Origin: Paenibacillus sp. FJAT-29882
Lineage (GTDB): Bacteria; Bacillota; Bacilli; Bacillales; DSM-1321
DNA: 64,000 bases
Direction: 5' to 3'
Assembly: GCF_001510645.1 (NCBI RefSeq)
Contig: NZ_LMVB01000001.1
Coordinates: forward strand, 2,056,981 to 2,120,980
Position numbers and translations under genes: made by a program. The notes below the pieces were generated by a model. It did not search any database, had not been told where the DNA came from, and worked only from the letters and a program-made list of their open reading frames with translations. Of the stretch, positions 44,101 to 53,352 are shown in pieces. How positions within the stretch are numbered: position 1 is the stretch's first letter; every line of letters starts with the position of its first letter.

Positions 44101-45295
44101 TTGTCATATTTTCAAAAGGTACCTGCGAAAAATAAACAAGGTTACAAATGGAAGTGTACTGAAGAAGGTCCAAGGAATTCAGCGACAGGGAAAAGAACTC
44201 AAATTACTCGTCGTGCAGATACAAAGAAAGAAGCTTCACTTAAGGTTGATCTTGCGTTACAAGAACTCCAATTGAACAATGGACAGTCTTACAATAAAAA
44301 TATATCGTTTAAAGACTATTTATCAGATTGGTTAGTAACATACAAAAAACATACTGTTAAAGAAAATACTTATAAACTTCATGAACGAAATGTTCATAAA
44401 AAAAATTATCCCTTTAATCGGACATATGAAAATAGCAGACTTAACCCCTACTCATTATCAAAAAATTATTAATGCACTATCTGAGCAAGATATTAGTAAA
44501 AGGACCGTTGAAATTATTCACACAACGCTTTCAAATGCCATGAATAAAGCAGTGTCGCTTGAAATAATTATGAAAAACCCTTGTTCCCGCGTCACGATCC
44601 CAGATAAAACTATCAACAAAATTAAAGAGGACGATGATCTAGTGTATCTGACCAAGGATGAAGTTTTTAGATTTTTGGAGGCTGCCATTCAAGATAACTG
44701 GAAGTATTATATTTTATTTAAAACATTAATCGACACTGGTTTAAGAAAAGGAGAAGCTCTTGCACTTCAAATCCAAGACTTAGATTTCTCATCTAGTAAA
44801 ATCAAAATATATAAAACATTAAATTATGACGTCAACCAAATAGAAAAAATGTTTGGACCACCTAAAACTGAAACATCCTACAGGAAAGTATTAATAAATA
44901 ATGATCTTTCAACTTTGTTGTCTAAACATCTTATTAAGCAAAAAGAAATTAAATTGAAATTAGCAGACAGATACCATAGTGAAACGAATCTTGTGTTTGA
45001 CCGTGGAGACGGTCTTCCCTTTGCTAAATCCACATTACAAAGATCATTTAATCGAATATGCAAAAATGCCGGAATTTCAAAACATATAACTATTCACGGA
45101 TTGCGACACACGCACGCAGTTTTGCTTCTTGAATCCGGGGCTAGCTTAAAAGAAGTCCAAGAACGTTTGGGTCATAAATCGATTCAGACTGCTGCGGATG
45201 TATATGTACAGGTCTCTAAAGTTTTGGAAGTAAGAAGCGTTGATAATTATTCAAAATACATGGATTATGAACAAAAGAAATATGAAATAAAATGA
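44101..45295 (+). pseudogene. int: tyrosine integrase of newest element, one frameshift in an A8 tract
   Basis: From the TTG at 44101: an AP2-like arm-binding domain (YFQKVPAKNKQGYKWKCT, RRADTKKEASLKVDLALQEL), a SAM-like core-binding domain, then the catalytic domain. Catalytic residues: TGLRKGE, Lys region, HGLRHTH, LGHKSIQTA, DVYVQV. All are present, ending at 45295. At about 44400 the frame shifts within CATAAAAAAAATT; one base fewer or more would restore a protein of about 398 residues. It could be a true lesion, a slippery tract or a phase-variable site. It sits 105 bp from the glnA 3' end. Confidence 0.88.
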
Positions 45296-45298
45296 AAT

Positions 45299-45320
45299 GT
45301 GGTCAAAATGTGGTCAATTA
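45299..45320 (+). repeat. arm-type direct repeats, right end of newest element
   Basis: GTGGTCAAAATGTGGTCAATTA, matching the left-end repeats at 24959. Directly after the integrase stop. Confidence 0.7.
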
Positions 45321-45352
45321 GAATTTTGCCGAGTATTCCACAATAAATATAA

Positions 45353-45392
45353 AAGCCTTGGTTACTGATAAACTCAGTAATACCAAGGCTTT
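45353..45392. terminator. glnA terminator
   Basis: AGCCTTGGT-ACTGA ... TCAGT-ACCAAGGCT stem with A/T flanks. Lies between the integrase and glnA stop codons and may serve both strands. Confidence 0.92.
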
Positions 45393-45399
45393 CATTTGA

Positions 45400-46734
45400 T
45401 TAGTACATGTTCATATATTGCTCGCGTTCCCATGGGTGAACTTGTGTTCTAAACATATCCCACTCAATCTCTTTTGCTTCAATGAAATGTTCTAATAAGT
45501 GATCACCTAGAGCGTCCATAATCACTCCATCTTCTTTTAATTTTTCCAATGCAGCAAATAATGTTGCAGGAAGATCTACGATACCATTTTCTTCGCGTTC
45601 TTCTTTAGTCATTACATAAATGTTACGGTCAATCGGAGCTGGTGGAGTCATTTTATTCTTAATCCCATCAAGACCTGCTTTCAGTATGACAGCAAGTGCT
45701 AAATACGGATTAGCTGCTGGGTCAACACTTCGTACTTCAACACGAGTGCTTATTCCACGAGAAGCCGGAATACGTACAAGTGGGCTACGGTTCTGAGCTG
45801 ACCACGCAACATAGCAAGGTGCTTCATAACCCGGTACTAAACGTTTATACGAGTTAACGGTTGGGTTCGTTACAGCAGTAAAGTTCGGAGCATGCTTAAT
45901 GATCCCTGCAATGAATTGTTCAGCCGTTTCACTTAATTGGAGGTTACCTGATTTGTCATAGAATGCATTCTCACCATCTTTAAATAAAGATACGTTACAG
46001 TGCATACCAGATCCACTTACTCCGAACAGTGGTTTTGGCATAAATGTTGCATGCAAACCATGTTTACGAGCAATTGTTTTTACTACAAGTTTGAACGTTT
46101 GAATATTATCACAAGCACTCACGGCATCTGCATATTTAAAATCGATTTCATGCTGACCTGGTGCTACTTCATGATGAGAAGCTTCTATTTCAAAGCCCAT
46201 TTCTTCTAGTTCAAGTACGATATCACGACGGCAATTTTCACCTGAATCTGTTGGTGCAAGGTCGAAATAACCACCTCTATCATTTAATTCAAGTGTAGGT
46301 TCACCATTAGCATCCAATTTGAATAGGAAGAATTCTGGCTCTGGTCCAAGATTAAACTCTGTAAAGCCCATTTCTTTCGCTTCAGCTAGGACTCGTTTCA
46401 GATTGGTACGTGGATCACCACTAAAAGGAGTTCCTTCTGTCGTATATATATCACAGATTAAACGTGCAACTTTCCCTTTTTCTGAAGTCCACGGAAAAAT
46501 CACCCATGTATTAAGGTCTGGTTGTAATAACATATCAGATTCTTCGATACGCACAAACCCTTCAATTGAAGAACCATCGAACATCATTTTATTATCTAGT
46601 GCTTTATTTAACTGACTTACTGGGATTTCTACGTTTTTAACTGTTCCTAGAATATCCGTAAATTGGAGTCGAATATATTTCACATTTTCCTCTTTGGCCA
46701 AACGAATAATATCTTCACGAGTATACTTTACCAT
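45400..46734 (-). CDS. glnA: glutamine synthetase, type I
   Basis: A 444-residue GS-I alpha-type enzyme making glutamine from glutamate, ammonia and ATP. Signatures: [18 protein letters not shown] near residue 50, [11 protein letters not shown] (ammonia/glutamate site), [13 protein letters not shown] (ATP/phosphate loop), Glu flap [12 protein letters not shown] and HPWEREQY end. Start at 46734 after AGAGAGGAAG. Forms an operon with glnR and is repressed through it. Its last 12-18 codons are the integration target of the mobile elements, and each element restores them. Confidence 0.98.
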   Translation of the reverse strand: MVKYTREDIIRLAKEENVKYIRLQFTDILGTVKNVEIPVSQLNKALDNKMMFDGSSIEGFVRIEESDMLLQPDLNTWVIFPWTSEKGKVARLICDIYTTEGTPFSGDPRTNLKRVLAEAKEMGFTEFNLGPEPEFFLFKLDANGEPTLELNDRGGYFDLAPTDSGENCRRDIVLELEEMGFEIEASHHEVAPGQHEIDFKYADAVSACDNIQTFKLVVKTIARKHGLHATFMPKPLFGVSGSGMHCNVSLFKDGENAFYDKSGNLQLSETAEQFIAGIIKHAPNFTAVTNPTVNSYKRLVPGYEAPCYVAWSAQNRSPLVRIPASRGISTRVEVRSVDPAANPYLALAVILKAGLDGIKNKMTPPAPIDRNIYVMTKEEREENGIVDLPATLFAALEKLKEDGVIMDALGDHLLEHFIEAKEIEWDMFRTQVHPWEREQYMNMY

Positions 46735-46772
46735 GAACAACTTCCTCTCTTAATTCTGTTTTTTGATTTTAT

Positions 46773-47177
46773 TTAATGAAAAAATCTGGACATATCTCCT
46801 TGACGCAGCGTTGTGCGATGTCTGCCACCATGCAAAAGTTCTGATTTTAAAAGCTTCCGCAATTCTCCGTCACTGAGATCTTTCCTAATTTCTTCTGACT
46901 TCTGAATCGGTTTATTCGAAACAAGTTCCGTTTCATTTACAATTATAAGTTTCTTAATACCGGCTAAGTTGACACCTTGTTCTAGTAGATCTTTTATCTC
47001 TAAGAGACGATCTATATCATTCAAGGAAAACAGTCGCCTATTTCCATCTGTTCTCATAGGAGTAATTAATTGATGCTCTTCGTAATAACGAATTTGACGA
47101 GCGGACAATTCGGTAAGCTGCATGACAATTCCAATTGAGAAAAGAGGCATAGAACGCCGAATGTTGCTACTACTCAT
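46773..47177 (-). CDS. glnR: MerR-type nitrogen regulator GlnR
   Basis: A 134-residue protein with an N-terminal MerR HTH ([29 protein letters not shown]) and a C-terminal tail that senses feedback-inhibited GS. Start at 47177 (ATGAGTAGTAGC) after AAGGAGG. Lies 38 bp upstream of glnA. Controls glnRA and other nitrogen genes. Confidence 0.97.
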   Translation of the reverse strand: MSSSNIRRSMPLFSIGIVMQLTELSARQIRYYEEHQLITPMRTDGNRRLFSLNDIDRLLEIKDLLEQGVNLAGIKKLIIVNETELVSNKPIQKSEEIRKDLSDGELRKLLKSELLHGGRHRTTLRQGDMSRFFH

Positions 47178-47211
47178 CTTCAGCATCCTCCTTATTGGTT
47201 TTCTTATTTAT

Positions 47212-47262
47212 ATTATATTAAATGTTAGATTTGTTGTCAATCATATGTTACATTTCCTAACA
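47212..47262 (-). promoter_or_regulatory. glnRA promoter with two GlnR boxes
   Basis: Minus strand TTGACA (47235-47240) and TATAAT (47212-47217), 17 bp apart, a perfect sigma-A promoter. GlnR boxes TGTNA-N7-TNACA: TGTTA/TAACA at 47246-47262 and a one-mismatch box at 47223-47239 covering the -35. Confidence 0.93.
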
Positions 47263-47363
47263 TGTTTTTATTTTAGTTTTTTTAAAACAGAATTGCTCAT
47301 AAAAGTTTTGCAACCCATTCGTATGAAGACGCAATTTCACACACTTTCCATCATAACCTTCCC

Positions 47364-48626
47364 CTAGATAAGTTTCTTGTCAATCAAGGAGTCTACCGCT
47401 GTTAACACAGCAATTTTTACATGTTCGTACGTTAACCCGCCTTGAACATATGCTACATATGGTGGGCGAGTAGGACCATCTGCTGTCAATTCAATACTTG
47501 CCCCTTGAATAAATGTACCTGCTGCCATAATAACATCATCAACATATCCCGGCATATAATTAGGATAAGGTGTAACATGAGAATTTATCGGTGAGGCATA
47601 TTGGATCGCTTGACAAAACGCCACCATTTTATCCTTATCATCAAATTGAACAGATTGAATTAAATCCGTTCGCTTTGCATTCCATTTCGGTGAGGTGTTC
47701 ATACCCAACATTTCAAGTAATGCTGATGTAAAAACCGCACCCTTTAAAGCTTGACCGACTACATGAGGTGCGAGAAAGAAGCCTTGATACATTTCTTGAA
47801 GGCTGTAAAGAGACGCTCCTGCTTCCGCTCCAATACCTGGCGAAGTTAAACGGTAGGAACACGCTTCAACATATTCTTTTTTTCCGACGATATAGCCGCC
47901 TGTTTTTACAAGGCCACCACCTGGGTTTTTTATTAAAGAACCTGCAATTAAATCCGCACCTACATGACACGGCTCTTTATCCTCAACAAACTCTCCATAA
48001 CAGTTGTCAACAAAAACAACTAGGTTAGGGTTAATATCTTTTACAAACGATATCATTTCTTCAATTTCAGATATCATAAAGGATGGCCGTGTTGCGTATC
48101 CTTTCGAACGTTGAATACCAATCATCTTTGTTTGTGGAGTAATTGCTTTTTTCACAGCATTGAAGTCTATTCCCCCTTCATCCGTCAACATAACAGAATT
48201 ATAATCAATATTAAATTCTTTTAATGAACCGATTCCCGTACCACGAATCCCTACTATTTCTTCTAATGTGTCATAAGGCTTGCCTGTTATGTATAATAGC
48301 TCATCTCCCGGCCGTAGAATACCAAACAATGCAATGGAAATCGCATGAGTTCCGGAAATGATTTGCGGTCGTACTAGACCTGCTTCTCCACCAAATACCT
48401 CACTATAAATTTTTTCTAATGTATCTCTTCCATAATCATCATATCCATACCCTGTAGTAGGAATAAAATGCGAATCACTTACTCTATTGCTTTGGAAGCT
48501 TTGTAAAACACGAAACTGGTTTAGCTCCATCATTGTATGAATATCTTGGTGTATTGGGGCTATTTGAGCTTCAGCCTGTTCTGTTAATTTTTTAAGTCTA
48601 TCTCCATTCGTTAAATGCTGATACAT
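47364..48626 (-). CDS. ynbB: methionine gamma-lyase family PLP enzyme (YnbB, aluminium-resistance type)
   Basis: A 420-residue PLP-dependent protein. Features: GYGYDDYGRDTLEKIYSEVF, the cofactor region ISGTHAI, VFVDNCYGEFVEDKEP and the Schiff-base Lys in SLIKNPGGGLVKTGGYIVG. Start at 48626 (MYQHLTNG) after AAGGAGA, not the earlier in-frame codon. Normally sits beside glnR in Bacillus. Substrate not settled. Confidence 0.9.
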   Translation of the reverse strand: MYQHLTNGDRLKKLTEQAEAQIAPIHQDIHTMMELNQFRVLQSFQSNRVSDSHFIPTTGYGYDDYGRDTLEKIYSEVFGGEAGLVRPQIISGTHAISIALFGILRPGDELLYITGKPYDTLEEIVGIRGTGIGSLKEFNIDYNSVMLTDEGGIDFNAVKKAITPQTKMIGIQRSKGYATRPSFMISEIEEMISFVKDINPNLVVFVDNCYGEFVEDKEPCHVGADLIAGSLIKNPGGGLVKTGGYIVGKKEYVEACSYRLTSPGIGAEAGASLYSLQEMYQGFFLAPHVVGQALKGAVFTSALLEMLGMNTSPKWNAKRTDLIQSVQFDDKDKMVAFCQAIQYASPINSHVTPYPNYMPGYVDDVIMAAGTFIQGASIELTADGPTRPPYVAYVQGGLTYEHVKIAVLTAVDSLIDKKLI

Positions 48627-48991
48627 GTTGAGTCTCCTTCTTATTCCAATCATTAAAATCAGATTTTTAAGATAAAGTAGTGATGAATGTCCTAATCATA
48701 ACAAATGAACATACCCTTTCACAATTCATCCTAATAAAACAGTCATGAGCATCCTGAACCCAACTAAAGCGTAAAAAAAGATTCAGGTTCTCAAATTGCA
48801 TCACCTTATAAAGGTGGTGGCGCGAAGCTAATTTTGCGAAGTCCCGCCCCTTTTCCACAGAAAAGTCGTTAATAATCATAACACCTTCTAAGCTTGTTAG
48901 CAGTAGAAAACTCTTGAAAAACCAGTGATTTCTGCTAAAATCAGATAGGTTATCATAAAATAGAATAATGAAAGAACAGCGAGGAATTCCG
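48627..48991. other. intergenic region
   Basis: No gene is supported; hflX, found here in Bacillus, is absent. A GC-rich stretch at 48800-48855 (GGTGGTGGCGCGAAGC...GAAGTCCCGCCCC) could fold but fits no RNA I recognise. Confidence 0.45.
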
Positions 48992-49600
48992 ATGACATGG
49001 GAAATATTAACAATAATTGGCACGATTGCTTTTGCTATAAGCGGCGCAATTATTGCGATGGAAGAAGAATATGATATATTAGGCGTTTATATTTTGGGAG
49101 TCGTCACCGCTTTTGGCGGGGGAGCCTTACGAAATCTATTAATTGGTGTTCCCGTTTCCGCGTTATGGGATCAAGGTACAAACTTTATTATTGCAATAGT
49201 ATCTATAACAATTGTATTTCTCTTCCCCAAAAATTTATTAAAACATTGGAAAACATGGGGCAATTTTACTGATTCAATTGGGCTCTCAGCTTTTGCCATT
49301 CAAGGAGCACTTTACGCCATTGACTTAAATCGGCCTTTAAGCGCCGTTCTCGTAGCTGCCGTACTTACAGGTTGTGGCGGCGGAATGATTCGAGATTTAT
49401 TAGCGCATAGAAAACCGCTTGTTTTGAAGGATGAAATATACGCTTTATGGGCAATTATTTGTGGCCTTTTCATAGGTCTCAACAGTTCTATAGAACCTTG
49501 GCAGTTATACAGCTTATTCCTTGCGATTACAGCATTAAGAGTTCTTTCCTACTCGTACAACTGGAAACTTCCGGCAAGGAATATTAAACAATACAACTGA
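48992..49600 (+). CDS. TRIC-type cation channel family protein (UPF0126/YvgT)
   Basis: A 202-residue membrane protein with seven predicted helices. Two internal repeats each carry the glycine-rich pore motif (VTAFGGGALRNLLIG and LTGCGGGMIRDLLAH), as in bacterial TRIC homologues that form trimeric K+ channels. Start at 48992 (MTWEILTIIG) after GAGGAATTCC. Followed by a strong terminator. Confidence 0.92.
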   Translation: MTWEILTIIGTIAFAISGAIIAMEEEYDILGVYILGVVTAFGGGALRNLLIGVPVSALWDQGTNFIIAIVSITIVFLFPKNLLKHWKTWGNFTDSIGLSAFAIQGALYAIDLNRPLSAVLVAAVLTGCGGGMIRDLLAHRKPLVLKDEIYALWAIICGLFIGLNSSIEPWQLYSLFLAITALRVLSYSYNWKLPARNIKQYN

Positions 49601-49638
49601 TTGTTAGTATATTATATAAGGTGAATTTAAATGAATTA

Positions 49639-49684
49639 GGGCTGCACTTTAGGCATTTCTCATCTCCTAAAAGCAGCCCTTTTC
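49639..49684 (+). terminator. terminator of TRIC gene
   Basis: AGGGCTGC ... GCAGCCCT followed by TTTCT. Confidence 0.88.
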
Positions 49685-49689
49685 TAATA

Positions 49690-50064
49690 TTCATCAAGAA
49701 TATTGTTTTCTTTTAGACAATTTCTACTTAGTAAATCGGGTTTACTTTTATCTCACTTTAACAGACAATACCCCTCAAATTTACGAGGAACAAAGAAGAT
49801 AGGTAGGGACACACTGCCCGTAAAGGTTCGATAGGTGAGATACAGTGAAACTTACCTTTGTGGTTTTCAATAGGTATAGTTGAGGCCACAGAAAGTGGTC
49901 ACACAGATATTGCCACAGGACGCGGCGTACTTAGTCTACGATTCATTGAATCAGGTTCGTAGAGTCGCTTTATCGAAGCGTAGCGGAGATATGAGCGACT
50001 CTAGAACGGGACTAACAATCAGTAGGGATGAAGAAAAACCCCACTGATTAAAGTTTCACTTTAT
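49690..50064. other. structured, gene-free region; possible ncRNA
   Basis: No coding sense on either strand. Several strong local stems: AGAGTCGCT/AGCGACTCT (49948-50004), AATCAGT-GGG/CCC-ACTGATT (50016-50048), GGTAAG-type and CCACAG/CTGTGG pairs (49850-49920). Base composition is richer in GC than neighbours. I cannot match it to a known RNA class. Confidence 0.4.
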
Positions 50065-51018
50065 CTATTCTTCATCTTCATCAAAAACAAGGTCCTGACT
50101 CCTTAAGGTCACAAGGTCTCCTCGATCATATGAATCTTCAAGCAATAACCGCATCGCTTGTGACCGTATTGATTTTTCAATAATATTTCGAATATAACGA
50201 CCATTTGAAAAAGACACCAATCTCGGATCGGCCTTGATTACGATTAAATGCTCATTCAATTTACGCTCCGCATCCCTGCTAAGTACATATTCCCGATCAT
50301 CGATCATTCTTTGTCCGATTTCCATCAATTGTTCAATCGAATAATCCGGAAAGTCTACCACAATAGGAAATCTTGAATGAAGACCAGGATTCAGGGTTAG
50401 GAAATGATCCATCTCCTTTGAATAACCGGCCAGGATTAATATGAATTCGTGCTGACGATCTTCCATATGCTTTACAAGCGTATCAATTGCTTCTTTCCCA
50501 AAATCCTTTTCTCCTCCTCTACCAAGAGAATAGGCTTCATCAATAAACAAGATTCCGCCGATTGCTTTTTTAATTAAATCACGAGTTTTTTGAGCTGTAT
50601 GCCCAATATACTCACCTACAAGATCCGCTCTTTCCACTTCAATTAAATGACCTTTAGATAAAACATTCATCTTATGGAACAGCCTGCCGATTAACCTAGC
50701 TACTGAAGTTTTCCCTGTTCCTGGGTTACCTTTAAACATCATATGAAGAGCTTGCCGTCCGGCCTTCAACCCTCGCTCTTCTCGTTTCTTATTCACATAA
50801 ATCCATGCGTATATTTCTTTAATCATCCGTTTCATTTCATCCATCCCAACCAATTCTCCCAGTTCCTCTTCTATTTCTTTCAGCGCTATATGTTGAGGAG
50901 GAATATCTTGATCGTGCCTTTCACGTATCGGCGGATCTTTCGGTATAGGCTTCCGCTTTTGTCCATTTAAGACAATATTAATCTGTCCGTTATTTTTTTT
51001 ACGGATCGGTTGTTCCAA
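50065..51018 (-). CDS. spoVK: stage V sporulation protein K (AAA ATPase)
   Basis: A 317-residue CbxX/CfqX-type AAA protein. Walker A GNPGTGKT is near residue 100, Walker B ILFIDEAYSL near 160, sensor/arginine region FPIVVDFPDYS and a C-terminal lid. Needed for spore cortex maturation in the mother cell. GTG at 51027 overlaps the ribosome site GAGGTG, so TTG at 51018 is the likelier start. Position next to hfq and miaA is as in Bacillus. Confidence 0.95.
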   Translation of the reverse strand: MEQPIRKKNNGQINIVLNGQKRKPIPKDPPIRERHDQDIPPQHIALKEIEEELGELVGMDEMKRMIKEIYAWIYVNKKREERGLKAGRQALHMMFKGNPGTGKTSVARLIGRLFHKMNVLSKGHLIEVERADLVGEYIGHTAQKTRDLIKKAIGGILFIDEAYSLGRGGEKDFGKEAIDTLVKHMEDRQHEFILILAGYSKEMDHFLTLNPGLHSRFPIVVDFPDYSIEQLMEIGQRMIDDREYVLSRDAERKLNEHLIVIKADPRLVSFSNGRYIRNIIEKSIRSQAMRLLLEDSYDRGDLVTLRSQDLVFDEDEE

Positions 51019-51411
51019 TGTATTCACCTCTCATAGAACGATTAGAAATGACAAACTCTCTTAATGTTCGCCAATTATTTTGTTTTTCCATAATTAAATG
51101 AGAATCATGTCATTTCCTGCGCTTTCCCAAGAAATAATCCCTCATTTATTTATATTCACGAACGAGTTACATCAGTAGTATTTGTTAAAAATAGTACAGC
51201 ACAACAAAAGAGCAAACATAAGAAAAGCCAAGAAGGTGTGTTTTTCCTTCTTGAAGCTTATTATCTTTTCTACAGCTTTATCGGGTACTGGAACTAGAAA
51301 GACTAGACCTTCGTGGGGCTTCAATACGAAAAATGAAGCACGCGACTTGGATTAAACACCCCATTTTAATGAACTACAACTTCACCACAACTATATTTTC
51401 TAGACCAAATA
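51019..51411. other. intergenic region between spoVK and hfq
   Basis: No gene or strong structure seen apart from short AT-rich promoter-like words; probably holds the spoVK promoter. Confidence 0.4.
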
Positions 51412-51462
51412 AAAATCCCCACTTAAAAACAGAAGAATGGTTCTGTTTTTAAGTAGGGATCG
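51412..51462 (-). terminator. hfq terminator
   Basis: Stem of about 19 bp (ATCCCTACTTAAAAACAGA / TCTGTTTTTAAGTGGGGAT) followed by T tract on the minus strand. Confidence 0.9.
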
Positions 51463-51480
51463 TTGTACGTATAATTCCAT

Positions 51481-51714
51481 TTATTCTTTTGCTTCAAAAT
51501 CAATTTGCACATTTTTTTGTGGAGCAAAAGTGGAAATCGCATGTTTAAAGACCAACTGCTGCTTTCCTTCAGATTCAAATAAAACGGTAAAGTTATCGAA
51601 TCCTTTAACAAGTCCTCTAATTTGAAAACCATTTAATAAAAAAACAGTCACATATGTACTATCTTTTCTTAACTGATTTAAAAATTGATCTTGAATATTT
51701 ACTTGTTTCATCAT
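51481..51714 (-). CDS. hfq: RNA chaperone Hfq
   Basis: A 77-residue Sm-like protein. Sm1 motif [20 protein letters not shown] and Sm2 motif [12 protein letters not shown] (K-H variant of YKHAI). Forms hexameric rings that bind A- and U-rich RNA. Ribosome site GAGGAGG. 25 bp below miaA. Confidence 0.97.
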   Translation of the reverse strand: MMKQVNIQDQFLNQLRKDSTYVTVFLLNGFQIRGLVKGFDNFTVLFESEGKQQLVFKHAISTFAPQKNVQIDFEAKE

Positions 51715-51739
51715 TATTCCTCCTCATTCTCTCTATGTA

Positions 51740-52705
51740 TTACATATTCGCGTTAAGTGATAGCTTTCCTGCTATATATGTGGATATTTCTTCAGAAACA
51801 AATGAATTATTTCCCTGTTCCTGCACCTCATACCATTTTACATCCATTTTATTACGAAACCAAGTAAGTTGACGCTTAGCGTAGCGTCGTGAATTTTGTT
51901 TTAATGCTTCAACTGATTCATCGATCGTTAACCTATCATCGAAGTAATCGTATAATTCCTTATATCCAATTGCCTGTATCGACTGACAATCTCTCAAACC
52001 TTGTTCATGAAAGCTCTTTACTTCTTCCATTAATCCCTGTTCCACCATAACATCAACGCGGTGGTTAATCCGCCGATAAAGTGCTTCACGGTTCATCGTC
52101 AAGCCGATAAGAGCTGTATCATACTTTAATTCGGATGTTTGCTTTTCGAGTTGATTAGACATCGTGATTCCTGTGCAATAATAAATTTCCAACGCTCGAA
52201 TAATGCGCCTAATATTGTTAGGATGAATTCTCTCAGCACTTTCAGGGTCAATTGACCGAAGCTTCTCAATAAGAGGTTCAATTCCATCTGTTTCCACAAT
52301 AGATTCTAGCCTTTTTCTATATTCTAAATTAGAAGGGGCCTCTGAGAATTGATAGTCATAAATTACAGATTGAATGTACAAACCTGTACCTCCAACAATA
52401 ATCGGCAGTTTACCACGCTTCTGAATATCTGCAATTGCCTGATTCGCTTGTTCTTGAAAATCAGCCGCACTAAATGATTCATTTGGTTCTTTAATATCCA
52501 GCAGAAAGTGAGGGATGCCCTCCATTTCTTTAGGTGTTATTTTGGCTGTTCCGATATCCATCCCTTTATAAACTTGCATAGAATCTCCACTTATAATTTC
52601 ACCATTAAAACGCTTCGCCATTTCTATACTCAGTTTTGTTTTCCCAACTGCTGTCGGGCCGATAATGACAAGTAACTTATTGTTCTCTTGTTCCAAAACA
52701 TTCAC
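51740..52705 (-). CDS. miaA: tRNA dimethylallyltransferase
   Basis: A 321-residue enzyme adding dimethylallyl to A37 of tRNAs reading UNN codons. P-loop GPTAVGKTKLS (residues 16-26), DSMQVYKGMDIGTAK, GGTGLYIQ and QSIQAIGYKE are all conserved. Start ATG at 52705. Upstream mutL/mutS are not present in this window. Confidence 0.97.
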   Translation of the reverse strand: MNVLEQENNKLLVIIGPTAVGKTKLSIEMAKRFNGEIISGDSMQVYKGMDIGTAKITPKEMEGIPHFLLDIKEPNESFSAADFQEQANQAIADIQKRGKLPIIVGGTGLYIQSVIYDYQFSEAPSNLEYRKRLESIVETDGIEPLIEKLRSIDPESAERIHPNNIRRIIRALEIYYCTGITMSNQLEKQTSELKYDTALIGLTMNREALYRRINHRVDVMVEQGLMEEVKSFHEQGLRDCQSIQAIGYKELYDYFDDRLTIDESVEALKQNSRRYAKRQLTWFRNKMDVKWYEVQEQGNNSFVSEEISTYIAGKLSLNANM

Positions 52706-53121
52706 TGCCTTATTTAAGTTTTACTTTTCGTACGTTTAAAGCAGTCAAACATCATTCATCATAGACAAATGATAAATCGTTTATACCTATTAAACGCACG
52801 TAAAGTTATTTTCTCCAGACCGCATACACTAAATTAGTCTTACCTTTATAAACTACATCACACGTTTGATTTACGACTTTCATAATATTTCTTGGTCTTT
52901 CGATTTACGTTTATACATTAAGACTAACATAAATTTTTGTATATGGACAGACACCAACTTTCACTTTCGGACAGAAGAAATGTGGTCAATTAAGTGGTCA
53001 CGTGTACGTTGATGGCACTTAGATAAATACATCATACCGCCCGTTTATTACAAGAGCTTCGCAAAATTTCGGATTACTTCACTTCCCTCTTTTTTGGCGT
53101 GTTTCTTCTATATAACATAGA
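52706..53121. other. junction between core genes and right prophage
   Basis: No gene found. At 52982-53001 GTGGTCAATTAAGTGGTCAC repeats the arm motif seen at 24959 and 45299, suggesting an element end. Confidence 0.5.
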
Positions 53122-53352
53122 TTGCAAACAATCTTAAAAGAAAACGGAATTAAACAGGGATTTATTGCTGATAAAGCAGGTGTCTCGCAAGGGACTTTCA
53201 GTTTAATTGTAAGGGGGAAATCAGTTCCTACTTTACCTGTAGCAATTAGGATATCAAGAGTTGTTGGAAAATCAGTTGAGGAATTATGGGGTGACCAAGC
53301 TTTCAGGGGTTTGAAGCCAAATGAAATTATTAAACAAACCAATTGCCATTAG
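53122..53352 (+). CDS. XRE-family HTH protein, possibly truncated
   Basis: A 76-residue HTH (NGIKQGFIADKAGVSQGTFS then LIVRGKSVPTLPVAIRISRV). Starts at a TTG without ribosome site, so the true N-terminus may be lost. Similar to short phage and plasmid regulators. Isolated on the plus strand. Confidence 0.65.
   Translation: MQTILKENGIKQGFIADKAGVSQGTFSLIVRGKSVPTLPVAIRISRVVGKSVEELWGDQAFRGLKPNEIIKQTNCH

Noticed and set aside
1..45000. Frameshifts as sequencing errors
   Set aside because: Core genes and several element genes are fully intact, while the broken genes also show deletions, stops and truncation; real decay is more likely. The integrase A8 tract is the one case where an error remains plausible.
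45422..45447. CCCATGGG palindrome in glnA as a regulatory site
   Set aside because: It is coding sequence for the conserved HPWE motif; it is better explained as the recombinase core.
48667..49023. 118-residue open frame on the minus strand upstream of ynbB
   Set aside because: No ribosome site, overlaps the true TRIC gene start, and composition is not protein-like; left as intergenic.
49780..50050. Structured region as RNase P, tmRNA, M-box or c-di-AMP riboswitch
   Set aside because: The diagnostic conserved strings of these RNAs are not present in order.
52706..53121. A glnA-like attachment core near miaA
   Set aside because: Only the arm-type repeats are present; the CCCATGGG core is not.
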